64,000 nt of DNA from Bacteroidota bacterium (GCA_016721305.1 JADKIH010000025.1:67149-131148); one strand, 5' to 3'; positions 1-9,383 are shown, numbered from the stretch's first letter. Numbers and translations: made by a program. Notes: generated by a model from the sequence alone, not told the origin.

Positions 1-1071
1 AGGTTTTTGGATACAACGACCGGTTGGAGTATAGTAACGTGCGATTGTTAATCGAATAGCTGAGCCATCAGGGAAAGTACTGTGTTCCTGAACGAGACCT
101 TTACCGAATGAGCGGCGACCGACGATAGTTGCACGATCCCAATCTTGCAGTACACCGGAAACAATTTCGCTCGCAGAAGCAGAGCCTTCGTCGACAAGTA
201 CTACAAGAGCACCGGTTTCGAAGAAGCCAGTAGTGGAAGCATCGTAACTTTCTTTCGGGCGATTTCTTCCCTGTGTGTAAACGATTAATTTTTTGTCGGG
301 TAAAAATTCATCAGCCAGTTTGATAGCTGTATTGAGATAACCACCCGGATTTCCACGTAGATCGAGAATGAGATTTTTCATCCCCTGCTCTTTCAATTTC
401 ATGAAGCCATCCATATATTCCTCGTACGTCTTTTCGGCGAAATGACTTACCTTGATATAGCCCGTTTCTTTATTAATCATATAAGAAACATCGACGCTAT
501 AAATCGGAATTTTTCCGCGAGTGATGACGTAATTGACAAGTTTCCCTTTGCGGTAGATGACAACTTTTACTTTCGTTCCGCTCGGTCCGCGCAAAGCTTG
601 CATTACCTGAGAATTCGTGATATTTACATGAGCAACATTTTTCCCATCGACTTTAATAATACGATCACCCGGTTGAATGCCCAGCGATTCCGATGGTCCG
701 CCCGATACTGCTGTTACCACCATAATCGTATCATCCTGTACGTGGAATTCGACTCCGATACCATCGAAGTTACCTTCGAGAGGTTCGTTCGTTGCCTGAA
801 GATCTTCGGCAGGAATATATGCTGAGTGCGGATCGAGTTGATGAAGTAAATCTTCGATCGTATTTTCGACTAAAACTTTTTGATTAACCGTATCAACATA
901 TTCGGCGTTGATATAATTAACCACTTCATTTATTTTATTAAACTGACTTGTGCGAAAAGAAAAGAAAGGACTTGTTTGTTGAAAAGGAGCTTTCAATTGC
1001 ATTCCGACATACACACCTAATGCAAGTAATCCTGCGAAGATGAATGGTAGCCAGATGGGGAATTTTTTCAT
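1..1071 (-). CDS. C-terminal processing peptidase, S41 family (3' end outside window)
   Basis: Periplasmic, membrane-anchored serine protease of the Prc/CtpA (S41A) type, which trims the C termini of exported proteins. Translating the minus strand from the ATG at 1071 gives 357 in-frame codons without a stop, so the gene runs off the left edge. Residues 5-25 form one uncleaved signal/membrane segment. A PDZ domain covers about residues 93-170 (GDRII and KVDGKNV are visible). The protease domain contains GSASASE at 296-302, with catalytic Ser299 in the middle, and GRRSFGKG with the general-base Lys324, exactly 25 residues later as in characterised members. The family assignment is secure; the substrate is unknown. 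The gene is convergent with nothing and is followed upstream by a heptamer repeat block that separates it from the dCMP deaminase gene. Confidence 0.93.
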   Translation of the reverse strand, partial: MKKFPIWLPFIFAGLLALGVYVGMQLKAPFQQTSPFFSFRTSQFNKINEVVNYINAEYVDTVNQKVLVENTIEDLLHQLDPHSAYIPAEDLQATNEPLEGNFDGIGVEFHVQDDTIMVVTAVSGGPSESLGIQPGDRIIKVDGKNVAHVNITNSQVMQALRGPSGTKVKVVIYRKGKLVNYVITRGKIPIYSVDVSYMINKETGYIKVSHFAEKTYEEYMDGFMKLKEQGMKNLILDLRGNPGGYLNTAIKLADEFLPDKKLIVYTQGRNRPKESYDASTTGFFETGALVVLVDEGSASASEIVSGVLQDWDRATIVGRRSFGKGLVQEHSTFPDGSAIRLTIARYYTPTGRCIQKP

Positions 1072-1076
1072 TGGGA

Positions 1077-1172
1077 CGGGTTGCGGGTTACGGGTTGCGG
1101 GTTGCGGGTTGCGGTTGCGGTGCGGGTTGCGGGTTGCGGGTTCAAAACTCGAAACTCGCAACTCGCAACCCG
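1077..1172. repeat. heptamer array GGGTTGC with inverted arm
   Basis: About nine degenerate copies of GGGTTGC/GGGTTAC are followed by a reverse-complement arm built from GAAACTC, GCAACTC and GCAACCC. The transcript could fold into a long GC-rich hairpin. It lies between the dCMP deaminase stop and the protease start. The same word recurs at 44508-44550. Confidence 0.8.
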
Positions 1173-1198
1173 TCTAACGAAATAAAGCACGAAATAGT

Positions 1199-1660
1199 TT
1201 ACGCCTCAGAGACGTATTTTTCCACGACAACGCCGAATCTTCTCAGAAAATCAACTCCTTCATCCAAACCGATGCCTTTATACTCGGCGTAGGAGTTAAG
1301 ATAGATGACACGTTTAATGCCCATCGTATAAATGATGCGGGCGCAGGGCAAGCATGGCGAAAGCGTTACGTAGAGTGTACTTCCCTGAATTGGGACGCCA
1401 TTTTTGGAAGCATAAAGGATGGCATTTTGTTCGGCGTGAAGAGCAAGAGAGCAAGAGCCTTTGCTGTCGCGCGGGCAACCGGTTTCAGGCCATTCTTCAT
1501 CACAATTATGAGTGCCTGCCGGAGGGCCATTATAACCCAGTGAAACGATACGAGTATCCTTTGTTAAAACTGAGCCAACCTTGATCTTGGTGCAATGTGA
1601 TTTGCGGGCCAGATTCATAGCCAACTCCATGTAAATTTCGTCGAATGTAGGTTTATGCAT
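1199..1660 (-). CDS. dCMP deaminase family protein
   Basis: Cytidine/deoxycytidylate deaminase (ComEB type). It converts dCMP to dUMP, feeding thymidylate synthesis in the cytosol. At 153 aa it has the usual family length. The zinc site is visible as H75-A-E77 (His ligand plus catalytic Glu) and P102-C103-x-x-C106. The segment GYNGPPAGTHNC at 42-53 is typical of this family, as is the N terminus that reads DEIYMELAMNLARKSHC, which supports the start at 1660. A TAnnTTTG-like box (CAAAGATA on the plus strand, 1669-1676) lies immediately upstream, so the leader would be very short. Function is assigned with high confidence from the motifs; the gene stands alone between a repeat block and the TPR protein. 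Confidence 0.93.
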   Translation of the reverse strand: MHKPTFDEIYMELAMNLARKSHCTKIKVGSVLTKDTRIVSLGYNGPPAGTHNCDEEWPETGCPRDSKGSCSLALHAEQNAILYASKNGVPIQGSTLYVTLSPCLPCARIIYTMGIKRVIYLNSYAEYKGIGLDEGVDFLRRFGVVVEKYVSEA

Positions 1661-1767
1661 ACCGGAGGCAAAGATATATCATTCCTAACTCATTTTGTGA
1701 AAGAGAATTTGAATGAGTCGGAAAGTCGTCTACAGCCGGGTGATCAAATAAGTCGCCAATACTAAAG

Positions 1768-3075
1768 TCAGGCTCCACCCATTCTCTGAATCCAACCCTT
1801 TGCTTCTGCGTGTGAAGGGTTGATTTCCAAGGTCTTTAGCCAATAGAACTTTGCTTTTGCCAGATCTTTTCGCATAAGGTAAATACCACCGAGATCATAA
1901 AAAGCCTCCGCATTTTGGGGCCAGATTTCGGTTGCCTTTTCATAAGCCATCAGAGCACCGGCTTCATCCTTACTTTGATAGGCGACATTCCCTTTATGGA
2001 TCATTTCGTTACTGCACATCTGACGTGCCGCCGATTGAGGATTGTATTTTTCAGATGAAAGAATGGCAAGTTCGCATTCCTCAAATTTTCCCAATTGAAC
2101 GTATGCCAAAGACAAGTAAGCATAAGCATCGGCGTAATCAGGAATAATCTTTATTGCTTCTTTGTAATCAGTAATTGATTGCTCGTAATTACCAATTTTG
2201 TAATACGCTGCGCCTCGATCATAATAAGCTTTCGCATGGCGCGGTGATACTAAAATTGCTTTATTGTAGTAATAGATAGCCGAATCGTATCGCTCCATAT
2301 TAAAGTAAATCGCGCCACGATTCACCAGGCCATCGGTATGTGTTGAATCCACACGTAAGACATTAAGATTATCCGATAGTGCATTAGGCCAGTCTTTGCG
2401 ATTGAAGAAAATGATGGACCTGTTATTATAGCCATCCGGTTTATTCGGCTTCAATCGTATTGATTCGTTGTAATCGGCAAGAGCACGATCCGAATTTCCA
2501 AGTCCTGCGAAATATTGTCCGCGATTAGTATAAGCATCGGCAGCTTTTGGCGTTTTGGAAATAACATCGGTCCACAATGTCTCGCTGTTCTTCCAAACCT
2601 GAACTCGATTTACGGTGCTGACAGCACAGAAGACGATAAATAGAGGGACGAAATATTTCCTGAATCCCTTCCAGCTTTCATTCACCTGATCGGCGCCGAA
2701 GAAAGTCATAAAGATTCCTAAATCGGCGATGTAGATAAAGCGTTCATAAATAAGCGCACTATTTACGGCAACAAGATGTAGGACGATAAATATATTAACG
2801 GAGAAAAATAAAATCCCGCCTGTTACACGTGGAGCTGTTTTAAATCGAGCGATGAGCAGATAAATAACTAATCCGACAATAGCTGCACCAACGGCTGCTA
2901 AAGTCCAATACGCCTGCGATCCGATTTCCGGAAATAAATAGATAGCCGTCTGGTAGAATGGGAAGTACACTTTTCCTACATACAAGCCAAAGGCCATAAT
3001 TGAATACAATATTTTATCGGTAAACGAGTGGAATACTATACTTATCGGCAGCAAAGGTACTGCCGGCGAGAGCAA
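1768..3075 (-). CDS. TPR membrane protein, C-terminal part (frameshifted from 3014-3802)
   Basis: C-terminal part of a polytopic TPR protein resembling the TMTC/O-mannosyltransferase-like family of bacterial membrane TPR proteins. Its first ~50 residues are out-of-frame readthrough; real homology should begin near the DKILYSIMAFGLYVGK segment. Three or four membrane segments follow (about residues 25-125). Then come at least six tetratricopeptide repeats (about 160-430), with clear motifs such as ADAYTNRGQYFAGLGNSDRA and AYYDRGAAYYKIGNYEQSI. The overlap of 62 bases with the upstream ORF, in another frame, shows one gene broken by a single-base indel near 3020-3045. The role is not known; relatives sit in the inner membrane with TPRs in the periplasm. 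No operon partner is visible. Confidence 0.8.
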   Translation of the reverse strand: MLSPAVPLLPISIVFHSFTDKILYSIMAFGLYVGKVYFPFYQTAIYLFPEIGSQAYWTLAAVGAAIVGLVIYLLIARFKTAPRVTGGILFFSVNIFIVLHLVAVNSALIYERFIYIADLGIFMTFFGADQVNESWKGFRKYFVPLFIVFCAVSTVNRVQVWKNSETLWTDVISKTPKAADAYTNRGQYFAGLGNSDRALADYNESIRLKPNKPDGYNNRSIIFFNRKDWPNALSDNLNVLRVDSTHTDGLVNRGAIYFNMERYDSAIYYYNKAILVSPRHAKAYYDRGAAYYKIGNYEQSITDYKEAIKIIPDYADAYAYLSLAYVQLGKFEECELAILSSEKYNPQSAARQMCSNEMIHKGNVAYQSKDEAGALMAYEKATEIWPQNAEAFYDLGGIYLMRKDLAKAKFYWLKTLEINPSHAEAKGWIQRMGGA

Positions 3076-3802
3076 TCATACCAAACGTGACCGACAATGC
3101 CAGAAAAGGAATTTTATTGAGCAGCCCTTTCCATTTCCATTCACCCGACAACATATAATCCGAGACAATCAATACGAGAGGTAAAGTGATTGCCTGAACT
3201 TTGGAGAATAAGGAGAGAGTGAAAAATAAAATTGAGATTACATACTGTGTTTTTGAATTTGATTCTTTGTAGCGCAGATAGAAATACCACGACAAAAAGA
3301 AAAAGAAAGCATAGACAACATCCTTTCGGCTGGCAATCCAGGCCACTGCCTCGGAGGCAAACGGATGAAGGGCAAAAAGCAGAGAGATCATACCGGCTTG
3401 CGAGTTCTTGAAGCGCAACTTTCGCATACAGGCAAAAACCAGGATAGCATTCAGAATATGAAAGAGCATATTCACGCCATGACACCAACCCGGTTTTAAT
3501 CGGGCATAGTCGTAGTCAATTGCATAGGTAAAAAGCACAATCGGATTATAGCTGGCCAGAACTTTTTGAGTAAACATAGACTTTACGTGCGCCTGCGTTA
3601 CTCCACGTACAATAGGCTGCTCTTTGAGATAATGCTTATCATCCCAATTTGTCATGTCGAATGAAGTGACTGACGAATAGACTAAAAACGTAAAAATGGG
3701 GATTGCTACTAACCAGAGCAGTTTTTGCTCCGTCCAGGGCACAGAAATGGATCGACTCTGCTGCTTAGGCAGAGCCTGTGATTTTGGTTGTCCTTTTTTC
3801 AC
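3014..3802 (-). CDS. TPR membrane protein, N-terminal part (frameshifted into 1768-3075)
   Basis: N-terminal 262 aa of the same gene as the TPR fragment at 1768-3075. It starts with a short basic, proline-rich cytosolic tail, then a membrane segment at about 29-48. A periplasmic loop carries the acidic motif FDMTNWDDKHY (about 48-58), a DD pair typical of the first loop of GT-C-like glycosyltransferases and TMTC proteins. More membrane helices follow, with the motif ALHPFASEAVAWIASRKDVVYAFF, also characteristic of that family (HP..EavaWi..RkD). It ends in ALAGSTFAADKYSIPLVYR and continues in another frame as DKILYSIMAFGLYVG. The two halves together would give about 680 aa. Glycosyltransferase activity is an inference from the loop motif only. 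Confidence 0.8.
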   Translation of the reverse strand: MKKGQPKSQALPKQQSRSISVPWTEQKLLWLVAIPIFTFLVYSSVTSFDMTNWDDKHYLKEQPIVRGVTQAHVKSMFTQKVLASYNPIVLFTYAIDYDYARLKPGWCHGVNMLFHILNAILVFACMRKLRFKNSQAGMISLLFALHPFASEAVAWIASRKDVVYAFFFFLSWYFYLRYKESNSKTQYVISILFFTLSLFSKVQAITLPLVLIVSDYMLSGEWKWKGLLNKIPFLALSVTFGMIALAGSTFAADKYSIPLVYR

Positions 3803-4032
3803 TGTTGGGGGTGGTGAAATTTTGGGTGTGCTGAGGTTCGCTTATACGTTACCTAATTTGAATTGATGTCGGCCTTTTAGAGATTTACCATCGTCGACAT
3901 TGACATGCAGTAGGTAAGGTATAGGTCATTGCAATATAGCGGTTTGCGCCATATTTCCAAACATCAGAACGAAAAAATCGACCGAAATGACTAAAAATGA
4001 CAATCTCAAAGCCTATAAAAGTAAATGAGGTC

Positions 4033-4062
4033 TTTGTTTTTACTCAATCATTTCTATTTTTG
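4033..4062 (+). promoter_or_regulatory. Bacteroidota-type promoter for the lipoprotein gene
   Basis: TTTG at 4033-4036, an 18-bp spacer, then TATTTTTG at 4055-4062 match the TTTG / TAnnTTTG consensus. Transcription should begin near 4068, about 14 bases before the ATG at 4082. This rules against the longer reading from 4025. Confidence 0.75.
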
Positions 4063-4081
4063 CATCAAACTAATCACTTCA

Positions 4082-4945
4082 ATGAAAAAGTCACTCTCTC
4101 TGTCTTTTGCCCTCGGCCTCATTTTGTTAGCCACCGTGTCCTGTAACAATAGCTCTAAACCGGCTGATCAGGGTACGGATGAATTTGCAGATACTTCAAC
4201 GGTGAAAGACACCGTAGCTGAGAAAGCAAAAGAGATGCTTGAATTCAAATTTTTCTACACTTTGGCAAATCTTCCTTCGCCAATGGAAATGATCAATGCG
4301 ATCTACCAGCACAATGTTGGTTTCAATAAGGATTTAATGAATCCATCTTCGAATTCTACGAACTATACTACTGCTTTCAAAAAGTCGGTGAACTATGGTA
4401 TCTACGGAATCGATATGGCTTACACAGCTTTCTACGGACAGAATCAGGATTTGCTCGATTACTATGCTACTACTAAAAAGATGGCAGAGAAATTAGGAGT
4501 TCAGGAAACGTTTGACAAATTCACTTCAAGCTTCCGTGAAAATGCTGACAACAAAGATTCATTGGTAAAAATCATCGACCGTGCTTATGCTGAGACAGAC
4601 AACTACCTCCGAAGCAATCACCGTCTGGAAGTTGCATCACACGTATTGGCAGGAAGTATCATCGAAGTTCAGTACCTGAGTATCGAGTTGATGAAAAATT
4701 CAGAGGTAACTCCGGCAAACAACGACATCTTCGAAAAAATCTACAATCAGAAATTATACTTGGAAAATCTGATCAGCCTCTTCTCTGATTTGAAAAAATA
4801 CCCAAGCTCTGCCGGTCTTCTTGCACAGTTACAAAGCATCAAAGCCGTGTTCGATACCATCAAATCGCCACAAGAACTTACAAAAGAAAACCTCGCCAAA
4901 CTTAGCGCTGCCGTTACTGCCGTTCGTAACGATATGATTAAGTAA
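4082..4945 (+). CDS. putative lipoprotein
   Basis: A 287-aa envelope lipoprotein of unknown function. The signal peptide begins MKKSLSLSFALGLILLA and ends in the lipobox VSC at about residue 20, so the mature protein would be lipidated on Cys. After a short charged linker rich in D, T and K, the remainder is predicted to be mostly helical: long amphipathic stretches, no cysteines, many Asn and Lys. I do not recognise a named domain. The ATG at 4082 is preferred over an in-frame ATG at 4025 because the upstream extension would place a second hydrophobic stretch before the signal peptide and because a good promoter lies inside that extension. It stands alone and is followed by a terminator. Confidence 0.85.
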   Translation: MKKSLSLSFALGLILLATVSCNNSSKPADQGTDEFADTSTVKDTVAEKAKEMLEFKFFYTLANLPSPMEMINAIYQHNVGFNKDLMNPSSNSTNYTTAFKKSVNYGIYGIDMAYTAFYGQNQDLLDYYATTKKMAEKLGVQETFDKFTSSFRENADNKDSLVKIIDRAYAETDNYLRSNHRLEVASHVLAGSIIEVQYLSIELMKNSEVTPANNDIFEKIYNQKLYLENLISLFSDLKKYPSSAGLLAQLQSIKAVFDTIKSPQELTKENLAKLSAAVTAVRNDMIK

Positions 4946-4965
4946 GCCGGATTCCTTTTTAGATA

Positions 4966-4998
4966 TTGCAAAAGCCGGGTAGCCCTCGGTTTTTTTTT
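4966..4998 (+). terminator. rho-independent terminator of the lipoprotein gene
   Basis: A GCCGGG...CCTCGGTT hairpin (one bulged base) follows the stop codon at 4945 and runs into nine T residues. Confidence 0.75.
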
Positions 4999-5002
4999 AC
5001 CC

Positions 5003-5176
5003 CTCTACGATTAGCTAATTTGCTGATTAGCTGATTAGCTAATGAAGGGTAGGCTTTTGAGAATGGAATCGGAAATAATTAGATAATTTACTAGTGAAGG
5101 AAAGCCGTCGTGAATTGAAACGGAAAATAATTAGCTAATCAGCTAATTAGCAAATCAGCTAATTATTTTCCTACTT
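5003..5176. repeat. octamer array GATTAGCT/AATCAGCT flanking a spacer
   Basis: Two blocks (about 5010-5045 and 5130-5168) of degenerate 8-mers of the type GATTAGCT, AATCAGCT, AATTAGCA. Because TAGCTA is self-complementary the two blocks can pair with each other or within themselves. They fill the gap before the ABC transporter start. The same word appears at 10581-10842. Confidence 0.75.
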
Positions 5177-5187
5177 TAGTCCCACCC

Positions 5188-8100
5188 ATGAGTGAACTCA
5201 TCCTACAAGCCTTAATGCAATTATTCGCCATCGGTGCGGCGTTGGAACGTCTGACGCAGCAGAGCCGTGGCGAAGTGGAAAATTTTCTGCGTCAAACAGT
5301 TAGCCTTCAAAGGGTGCCGGAATATCTGCGTCTGTTCGACGAGTATATGGTCAAGTTTTCGGGTGGTGGCGACGATGTTACCCGGGCCCGGAAAAAAGTA
5401 GCTTTCAGCTCCGTTCGTGCTCTTCGTATTTGTACGGAAATCAATAAAGAACTTAATACGCGTCAAAAGTATATCGTATTCCTCCGCCTGGCCGAATTCA
5501 TGAATTCTTCGGAGCTGGAGATTACGGAAGAGGAAATTGAATTCCTCGATACGGTTGCCAATGTGTTCAACATCGAACAGGAAGAAGCGGCACTTTGTCA
5601 ATTATTGGCTTCTCGCAAATCGACTCCTCACGATTTTGATTCGTCGCTTGTGTTGAGCGTTACTGCTGCATCACGTCATAATTACACAAACGCTCATCAG
5701 CATATTCATCCGGATGTCGACGGACAAATGATTTTCCTCCATTTGAAACGGGCGAATATCTTTTTCCTTCGTTACATCGGACAGGATGCTCTCGTTGCAA
5801 ACGGACAACCTGTTGATCCGACTCGCATCACCGTACTTACTCAGGGCGCCGTAATTCGCAGTACGAAATTACTCCCACTCTACTACCGCGATCTGATTCG
5901 TCCATTCCTTTCTTCCACAGCAGACGAATCATTCCGCTTCTCGGTAAAAAACCTGGAATACGTTTTCCCGAATGGCAAAAAAGGTCTGCACGATATTAAC
6001 TTCTCGCTGAACTCCGGAAACCTTTGCGGTATCATGGGTAGCAGCGGTGCCGGTAAATCGACTTTGCTCGGCGTATTGAATGGAAGTGCGCGACCGACAT
6101 CGGAACAAATTATGATCAACGGAGCAGATCTGTACGAAGAGACAAAAATCTCCGAAGGACTGATTGGTAATATTCCGCAAGATGATTTGCTCATTGAAGA
6201 GTTGACTGTTTTTCAAAATCTCTTTTACAACACAAAGCTTTGCTTCGGTGAATTGGGAGACGATGAAATTACTTTAAAAGTAAACGACGTTTTAGAATCG
6301 CTCGGTCTTGCCGAAATCAAAGACTTACGCGTCGGAAACGTTTTGAATAAAACCATTAGCGGTGGACAGCGCAAGCGACTCAATATCGGACTCGAATTAG
6401 TTCGTGAGCCGTCGATTTTGTTTGTCGACGAACCAACATCGGGCTTATCGTCTCGCGATGCAGAGAACGTAATGGACTTACTCAAGCAATTAGCTTTGAG
6501 TGGAAAATTAGTTTTCGTCGTTATCCACCAGCCATCATCCGACATTTTCCGGATGTTCGATCAGTTGTTGATGCTCGACACGGGTGGTTATCCGGTTTAC
6601 TTCGGTAACCCGTCCGATGCGTTGATTTATTTCAAACGCAAAGTACATTTGACCGATGCTGAGCAAAGTGAATGTCCGGTTTGCGGAAATATTAATCCCG
6701 AGCAGTTGTTCAACATTATCGAGCTGCATGAGGTCGATGAATTTGGCAATGCGACGGGCAACAGAAAAATCACACCGAAAGAATGGAATGATCTTTATCG
6801 CGAAACAGAAAGTTCGCACGTTGAAATTCCGAAGGAAGAGCTCAATATCAAAACATACAAGAAAGCAAGTCCGTTTAAGCAGTGGAAAATTTTCTTCACG
6901 CGCGATTTTCTTTCACGTATCAGTAACAAGCAATACATTCTCATCAATTTGCTCGAAGCTCCGGCTTTGGCAATTATTCTCGGCTTCATTCTCCGTTATT
7001 CGTCGGCGAAAGATTACGAACTGCTGAGCAATCCGAACTTACCGGCCTACTTATTTATTGGTGTGATCGTCGCACTCTTCCTGGGACTATCCGTCAGTGC
7101 CGAAGAAATTATTCGTGACCGAAAAATAAGTCAGCGTGAGAAATTCCTGCATTTGAGTCGTACGGGATATTTATTGAGCAAAGTATGTCTGCTCTTTTTG
7201 ATCTCCGCCATTCAATGCGCCAGCTTCGTCATTATCGGGAATGCGATCATGGGCATTCACGATATGAATTTTGTATTCTGGGTAATTCTCTTTACCACAT
7301 CGTGCTTTGCGAATTTATTAGGATTAAATATTTCGGCTGCTCTGGATTCGGCTGTCACAGTTTACATTTTGATTCCGTTCCTGCTCATTCCTCAGATTCT
7401 CCTCAGTGGTGTTTTTGCGCGTTTCGACAAATTACATCCGTGGATTAACTCACAGGAAGGCGTTCCATTAATCGGAAACGTGATGACATCACGCTGGGCT
7501 TATGAAGCTTTGGCGGTCGAACAATTCGCGAACAATCCATTCGAAGCTCAATTCTTCGACAAAGACGCGAAGATGAGTCGCGCCACTTTCAAAAAAGACT
7601 GGTGGGTTTCAGCCTTACGCGAGCGCCTCGACAAATCGGAGCGCTTGATGACAAATCATGTCGGCGGCGATTCATTGGCCATTCCGCTGAATGTATTACG
7701 CTTTGAATTATCGGCAGAGTTATCGTTACCCGCATCGAAGCGATCATATTTCGACAACAATCTTCAACCCGGCAAATTCAACGCCGAAGTTGTAGCCGAA
7801 ACACGCAGCACATTAGACAACTTGAAAGATTTCTATATCGACGAATTCAACGCAGCCAATGAAGCGAAAGAAGCGATGATTGCCCGAATGACTTCGACTC
7901 CAGATGCGCAAAGAGATTTTCTTCAAATAAAAAATCGCTACGAAAACGAAAGTCTGGAAGAGACCGTAAGGAACAGCACTCAAAGCGAGCGCTTAATTGT
8001 AACAGATCAAAAAGTCATCCAGCGTTTCGAGCCCATCTTCCACTACAATCCGACCGAGTCATTCTTCGGAGCTCCACTCTACTCTTCAGTAAAAAATGTC

Positions 8101-8229
8101 GGTTCATCAATCCAACCAACTACACCATCTAATATGTTTGTGATTTGGGGGATGACGATTCTGCTTTACCTCTCACTGCATTTAGATCTTTTCAGGAAGG
8201 TGATTGGGGTGTTTGGGAAGAAGAGTTAA
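5188..8229 (+). CDS. ABC transporter, fused ATPase and ABC-2 permease (ABCG-like)
   Basis: A single 1013-aa half-transporter with the order of eukaryotic ABCG proteins: ATPase first, permease second. Residues 1-130 are a helical, TerB-like acidic region with EITEEEIEFLDTVANVF. A small beta-rich region follows at about 150-240. The ATPase has Walker A GSSGAGKST at 284-292, signature ISGGQRKR with its Ser at 391, Walker B LFVDEPTS with D414-E415, and the H-loop His447. A Cys pair in SECPVCGNINPEQ (about 493-505) lies in the linker. The permease has about six membrane segments from ~590, with the last at the very C terminus, and a large soluble insertion between the last two. The transported substrate is unknown. 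Homodimerisation is expected since no partner gene is adjacent. Confidence 0.9.
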   Translation: MSELILQALMQLFAIGAALERLTQQSRGEVENFLRQTVSLQRVPEYLRLFDEYMVKFSGGGDDVTRARKKVAFSSVRALRICTEINKELNTRQKYIVFLRLAEFMNSSELEITEEEIEFLDTVANVFNIEQEEAALCQLLASRKSTPHDFDSSLVLSVTAASRHNYTNAHQHIHPDVDGQMIFLHLKRANIFFLRYIGQDALVANGQPVDPTRITVLTQGAVIRSTKLLPLYYRDLIRPFLSSTADESFRFSVKNLEYVFPNGKKGLHDINFSLNSGNLCGIMGSSGAGKSTLLGVLNGSARPTSEQIMINGADLYEETKISEGLIGNIPQDDLLIEELTVFQNLFYNTKLCFGELGDDEITLKVNDVLESLGLAEIKDLRVGNVLNKTISGGQRKRLNIGLELVREPSILFVDEPTSGLSSRDAENVMDLLKQLALSGKLVFVVIHQPSSDIFRMFDQLLMLDTGGYPVYFGNPSDALIYFKRKVHLTDAEQSECPVCGNINPEQLFNIIELHEVDEFGNATGNRKITPKEWNDLYRETESSHVEIPKEELNIKTYKKASPFKQWKIFFTRDFLSRISNKQYILINLLEAPALAIILGFILRYSSAKDYELLSNPNLPAYLFIGVIVALFLGLSVSAEEIIRDRKISQREKFLHLSRTGYLLSKVCLLFLISAIQCASFVIIGNAIMGIHDMNFVFWVILFTTSCFANLLGLNISAALDSAVTVYILIPFLLIPQILLSGVFARFDKLHPWINSQEGVPLIGNVMTSRWAYEALAVEQFANNPFEAQFFDKDAKMSRATFKKDWWVSALRERLDKSERLMTNHVGGDSLAIPLNVLRFELSAELSLPASKRSYFDNNLQPGKFNAEVVAETRSTLDNLKDFYIDEFNAANEAKEAMIARMTSTPDAQRDFLQIKNRYENESLEETVRNSTQSERLIVTDQKVIQRFEPIFHYNPTESFFGAPLYSSVKNVGSSIQPTTPSNMFVIWGMTILLYLSLHLDLFRKVIGVFGKKS

Positions 8230-8230
8230 T

Positions 8231-8393
8231 TGGTTCAAAGTTCAAGGTTCAAAGTTCAAGGTTCAAGGTTCAAGGTTCAAAGTTCAAAGTTCAATGGTTC
8301 AAGGTTCAAGGTTCAAGGTTCAAAGGTTCAAAGTTCAACGTGCCGTCTCGTACAACGCCAACTTTGAACTTTGAACCTTCAACTTTGAACTAA
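8231..8393. repeat. heptamer array TTCAAGG/TTCAAAG with inverted arm
   Basis: At least twelve tandem copies of TTCAAGG or TTCAAAG (8232-8318) are followed by a short unique loop and an inverted arm of GAACTTT/GAACCTT units (8359-8392). It lies between the stop codons of two convergent genes, where a bidirectional terminator would be expected. Confidence 0.85.
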
Positions 8394-8402
8394 AAACAAC
8401 CG

Positions 8403-8780
8403 TCAAGCCACACTCAACTCAAACGGCACCTTCACAAGAGCCTTATAATCCTCCCCTGCCTCCATCATATCTTCGTCTTCGCTGTCGTAGAACCAGCTGA
8501 CTTTTACTTTGCTTTTACCGCCGGAGTGTAGTGATTCGAGACGACGGAAAATATCGAGCAGACATTTCGACGACGACGTATTGAAGTATTCGAGACGAAC
8601 GCGCAATTCAGTTTCGGTAGATGGCGACTGAGCGTAATTATCGAGCCATTCGTAAACGGGGCGATAGAACTCCAATGAATTTTCGGGAATCGATTTGCCT
8701 TTAAGTTCGAGCGTACCGGTTTCGCGACGGAAAGAAATGGAAGGAGTTTTAATGCTTTCTTCAATAATCAGATTACTCAT
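8403..8780 (-). CDS. siaC: SiaC family protein (DUF1987)
   Basis: A small cytosolic regulator of the DUF1987/SiaC family, 125 aa, full length. In Pseudomonas aeruginosa, SiaC is phosphorylated by SiaB and dephosphorylated by SiaA, and the unphosphorylated form binds and activates the diguanylate cyclase SiaD. The region around the phosphosite is conserved here: EYFNTSSSKCLLDIF places a threonine at residue 68, the same number as the reported P. aeruginosa phosphothreonine. The gene lies 21 bp behind the siaB-like gene in one transcription unit, and a SiaA-like phosphatase is divergent next to it. No GGDEF protein is visible in the window, so the output partner here is unknown. Family assignment is strong; wiring is inferred. 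Confidence 0.88.
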   Translation of the reverse strand: MSNLIIEESIKTPSISFRRETGTLELKGKSIPENSLEFYRPVYEWLDNYAQSPSTETELRVRLEYFNTSSSKCLLDIFRRLESLHSGGKSKVKVSWFYDSEDEDMMEAGEDYKALVKVPFELSVA

Positions 8781-8801
8781 GACAATGTAGTTTTAATCAG
8801 G

Positions 8802-9350
8802 TTAAGGTATGTTTACAGCGAGGCTGAAGAATGAATAGTTTTCGTTAACGGGAGTGAATTCGTATTTCAACGGCATGCCCGATTTGCGCGCCATATCGAC
8901 AATGCCCAATCCGGCACCGCCTTTATCCGACAATTCCGCATTCGCCAGCGACTCTTGATAATATGCACGGAGCTCATCGGGAGTGAACGAATTCATCTTA
9001 TCGATTTTTTCTTTCAGATGAGGAATGCCTTTGTTCTCAATAAAATTTCCGGCAGTAATACGGTATTTATTTTCCGGCGTCAGAGAAATGATGAAGCCGG
9101 AGAAGTCGTGTTCGGTAGAAATAAGCTCGGCCGGTTTCACCTGATGATGAAATACATTTTGCAGACATTCGATCATAATCAAAAAAAACTTTTTCCGCTT
9201 ATCAGGAATTTCAGCTTTCTCGTCGAAGTGCTGATTCATCTTCGCATACACCGATTCCAGCAAGGCCTCATCCATTTCCCCCTGATAAGAGAGGACAATG
9301 TTTTCGGCGCTCATTCTTTTGAGAATGTCAAAGACAGATGGGTGGCCCAT
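8802..9350 (-). CDS. siaB: SiaB family protein kinase (DUF6272)
   Basis: A GHKL-type ATPase-fold kinase of the SiaB family. It has the N-box-like segment KKFFLIMIECLQNVFHHQ (about residues 52-70) and the later glycine motif DKGGAGLGIVDMARKSG near the C terminus, which closes over ATP. It should phosphorylate the SiaC product encoded immediately downstream. The reading frame can be extended to a TTG at 9386. I prefer the ATG at 9350, because a TAnnTTTG promoter box at 9384-9391 would overlap the TTG start. From 9350 the protein is 182 aa. Gene order siaB-siaC is as in the Pseudomonas siaABCD operon, but the phosphatase is divergent rather than first in the operon. Confidence 0.82.
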   Translation of the reverse strand: MGHPSVFDILKRMSAENIVLSYQGEMDEALLESVYAKMNQHFDEKAEIPDKRKKFFLIMIECLQNVFHHQVKPAELISTEHDFSGFIISLTPENKYRITAGNFIENKGIPHLKEKIDKMNSFTPDELRAYYQESLANAELSDKGGAGLGIVDMARKSGMPLKYEFTPVNENYSFFSLAVNIP

Positions 9351-9383
9351 AAAGGCTGCGGATGTGAATTTTGGCGTAGAATT

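Noticed and set aside
4025..4081. Longer start for the lipoprotein at 4025
   Set aside because: A consensus promoter lies inside this stretch, and the signal peptide starts at 4082.
8231..8393. TTCAAGG array as a CRISPR or a coding repeat
   Set aside because: The 7-bp period has no spacers, and the frame through it is a low-complexity extension of the neighbouring gene region with no signal for translation.
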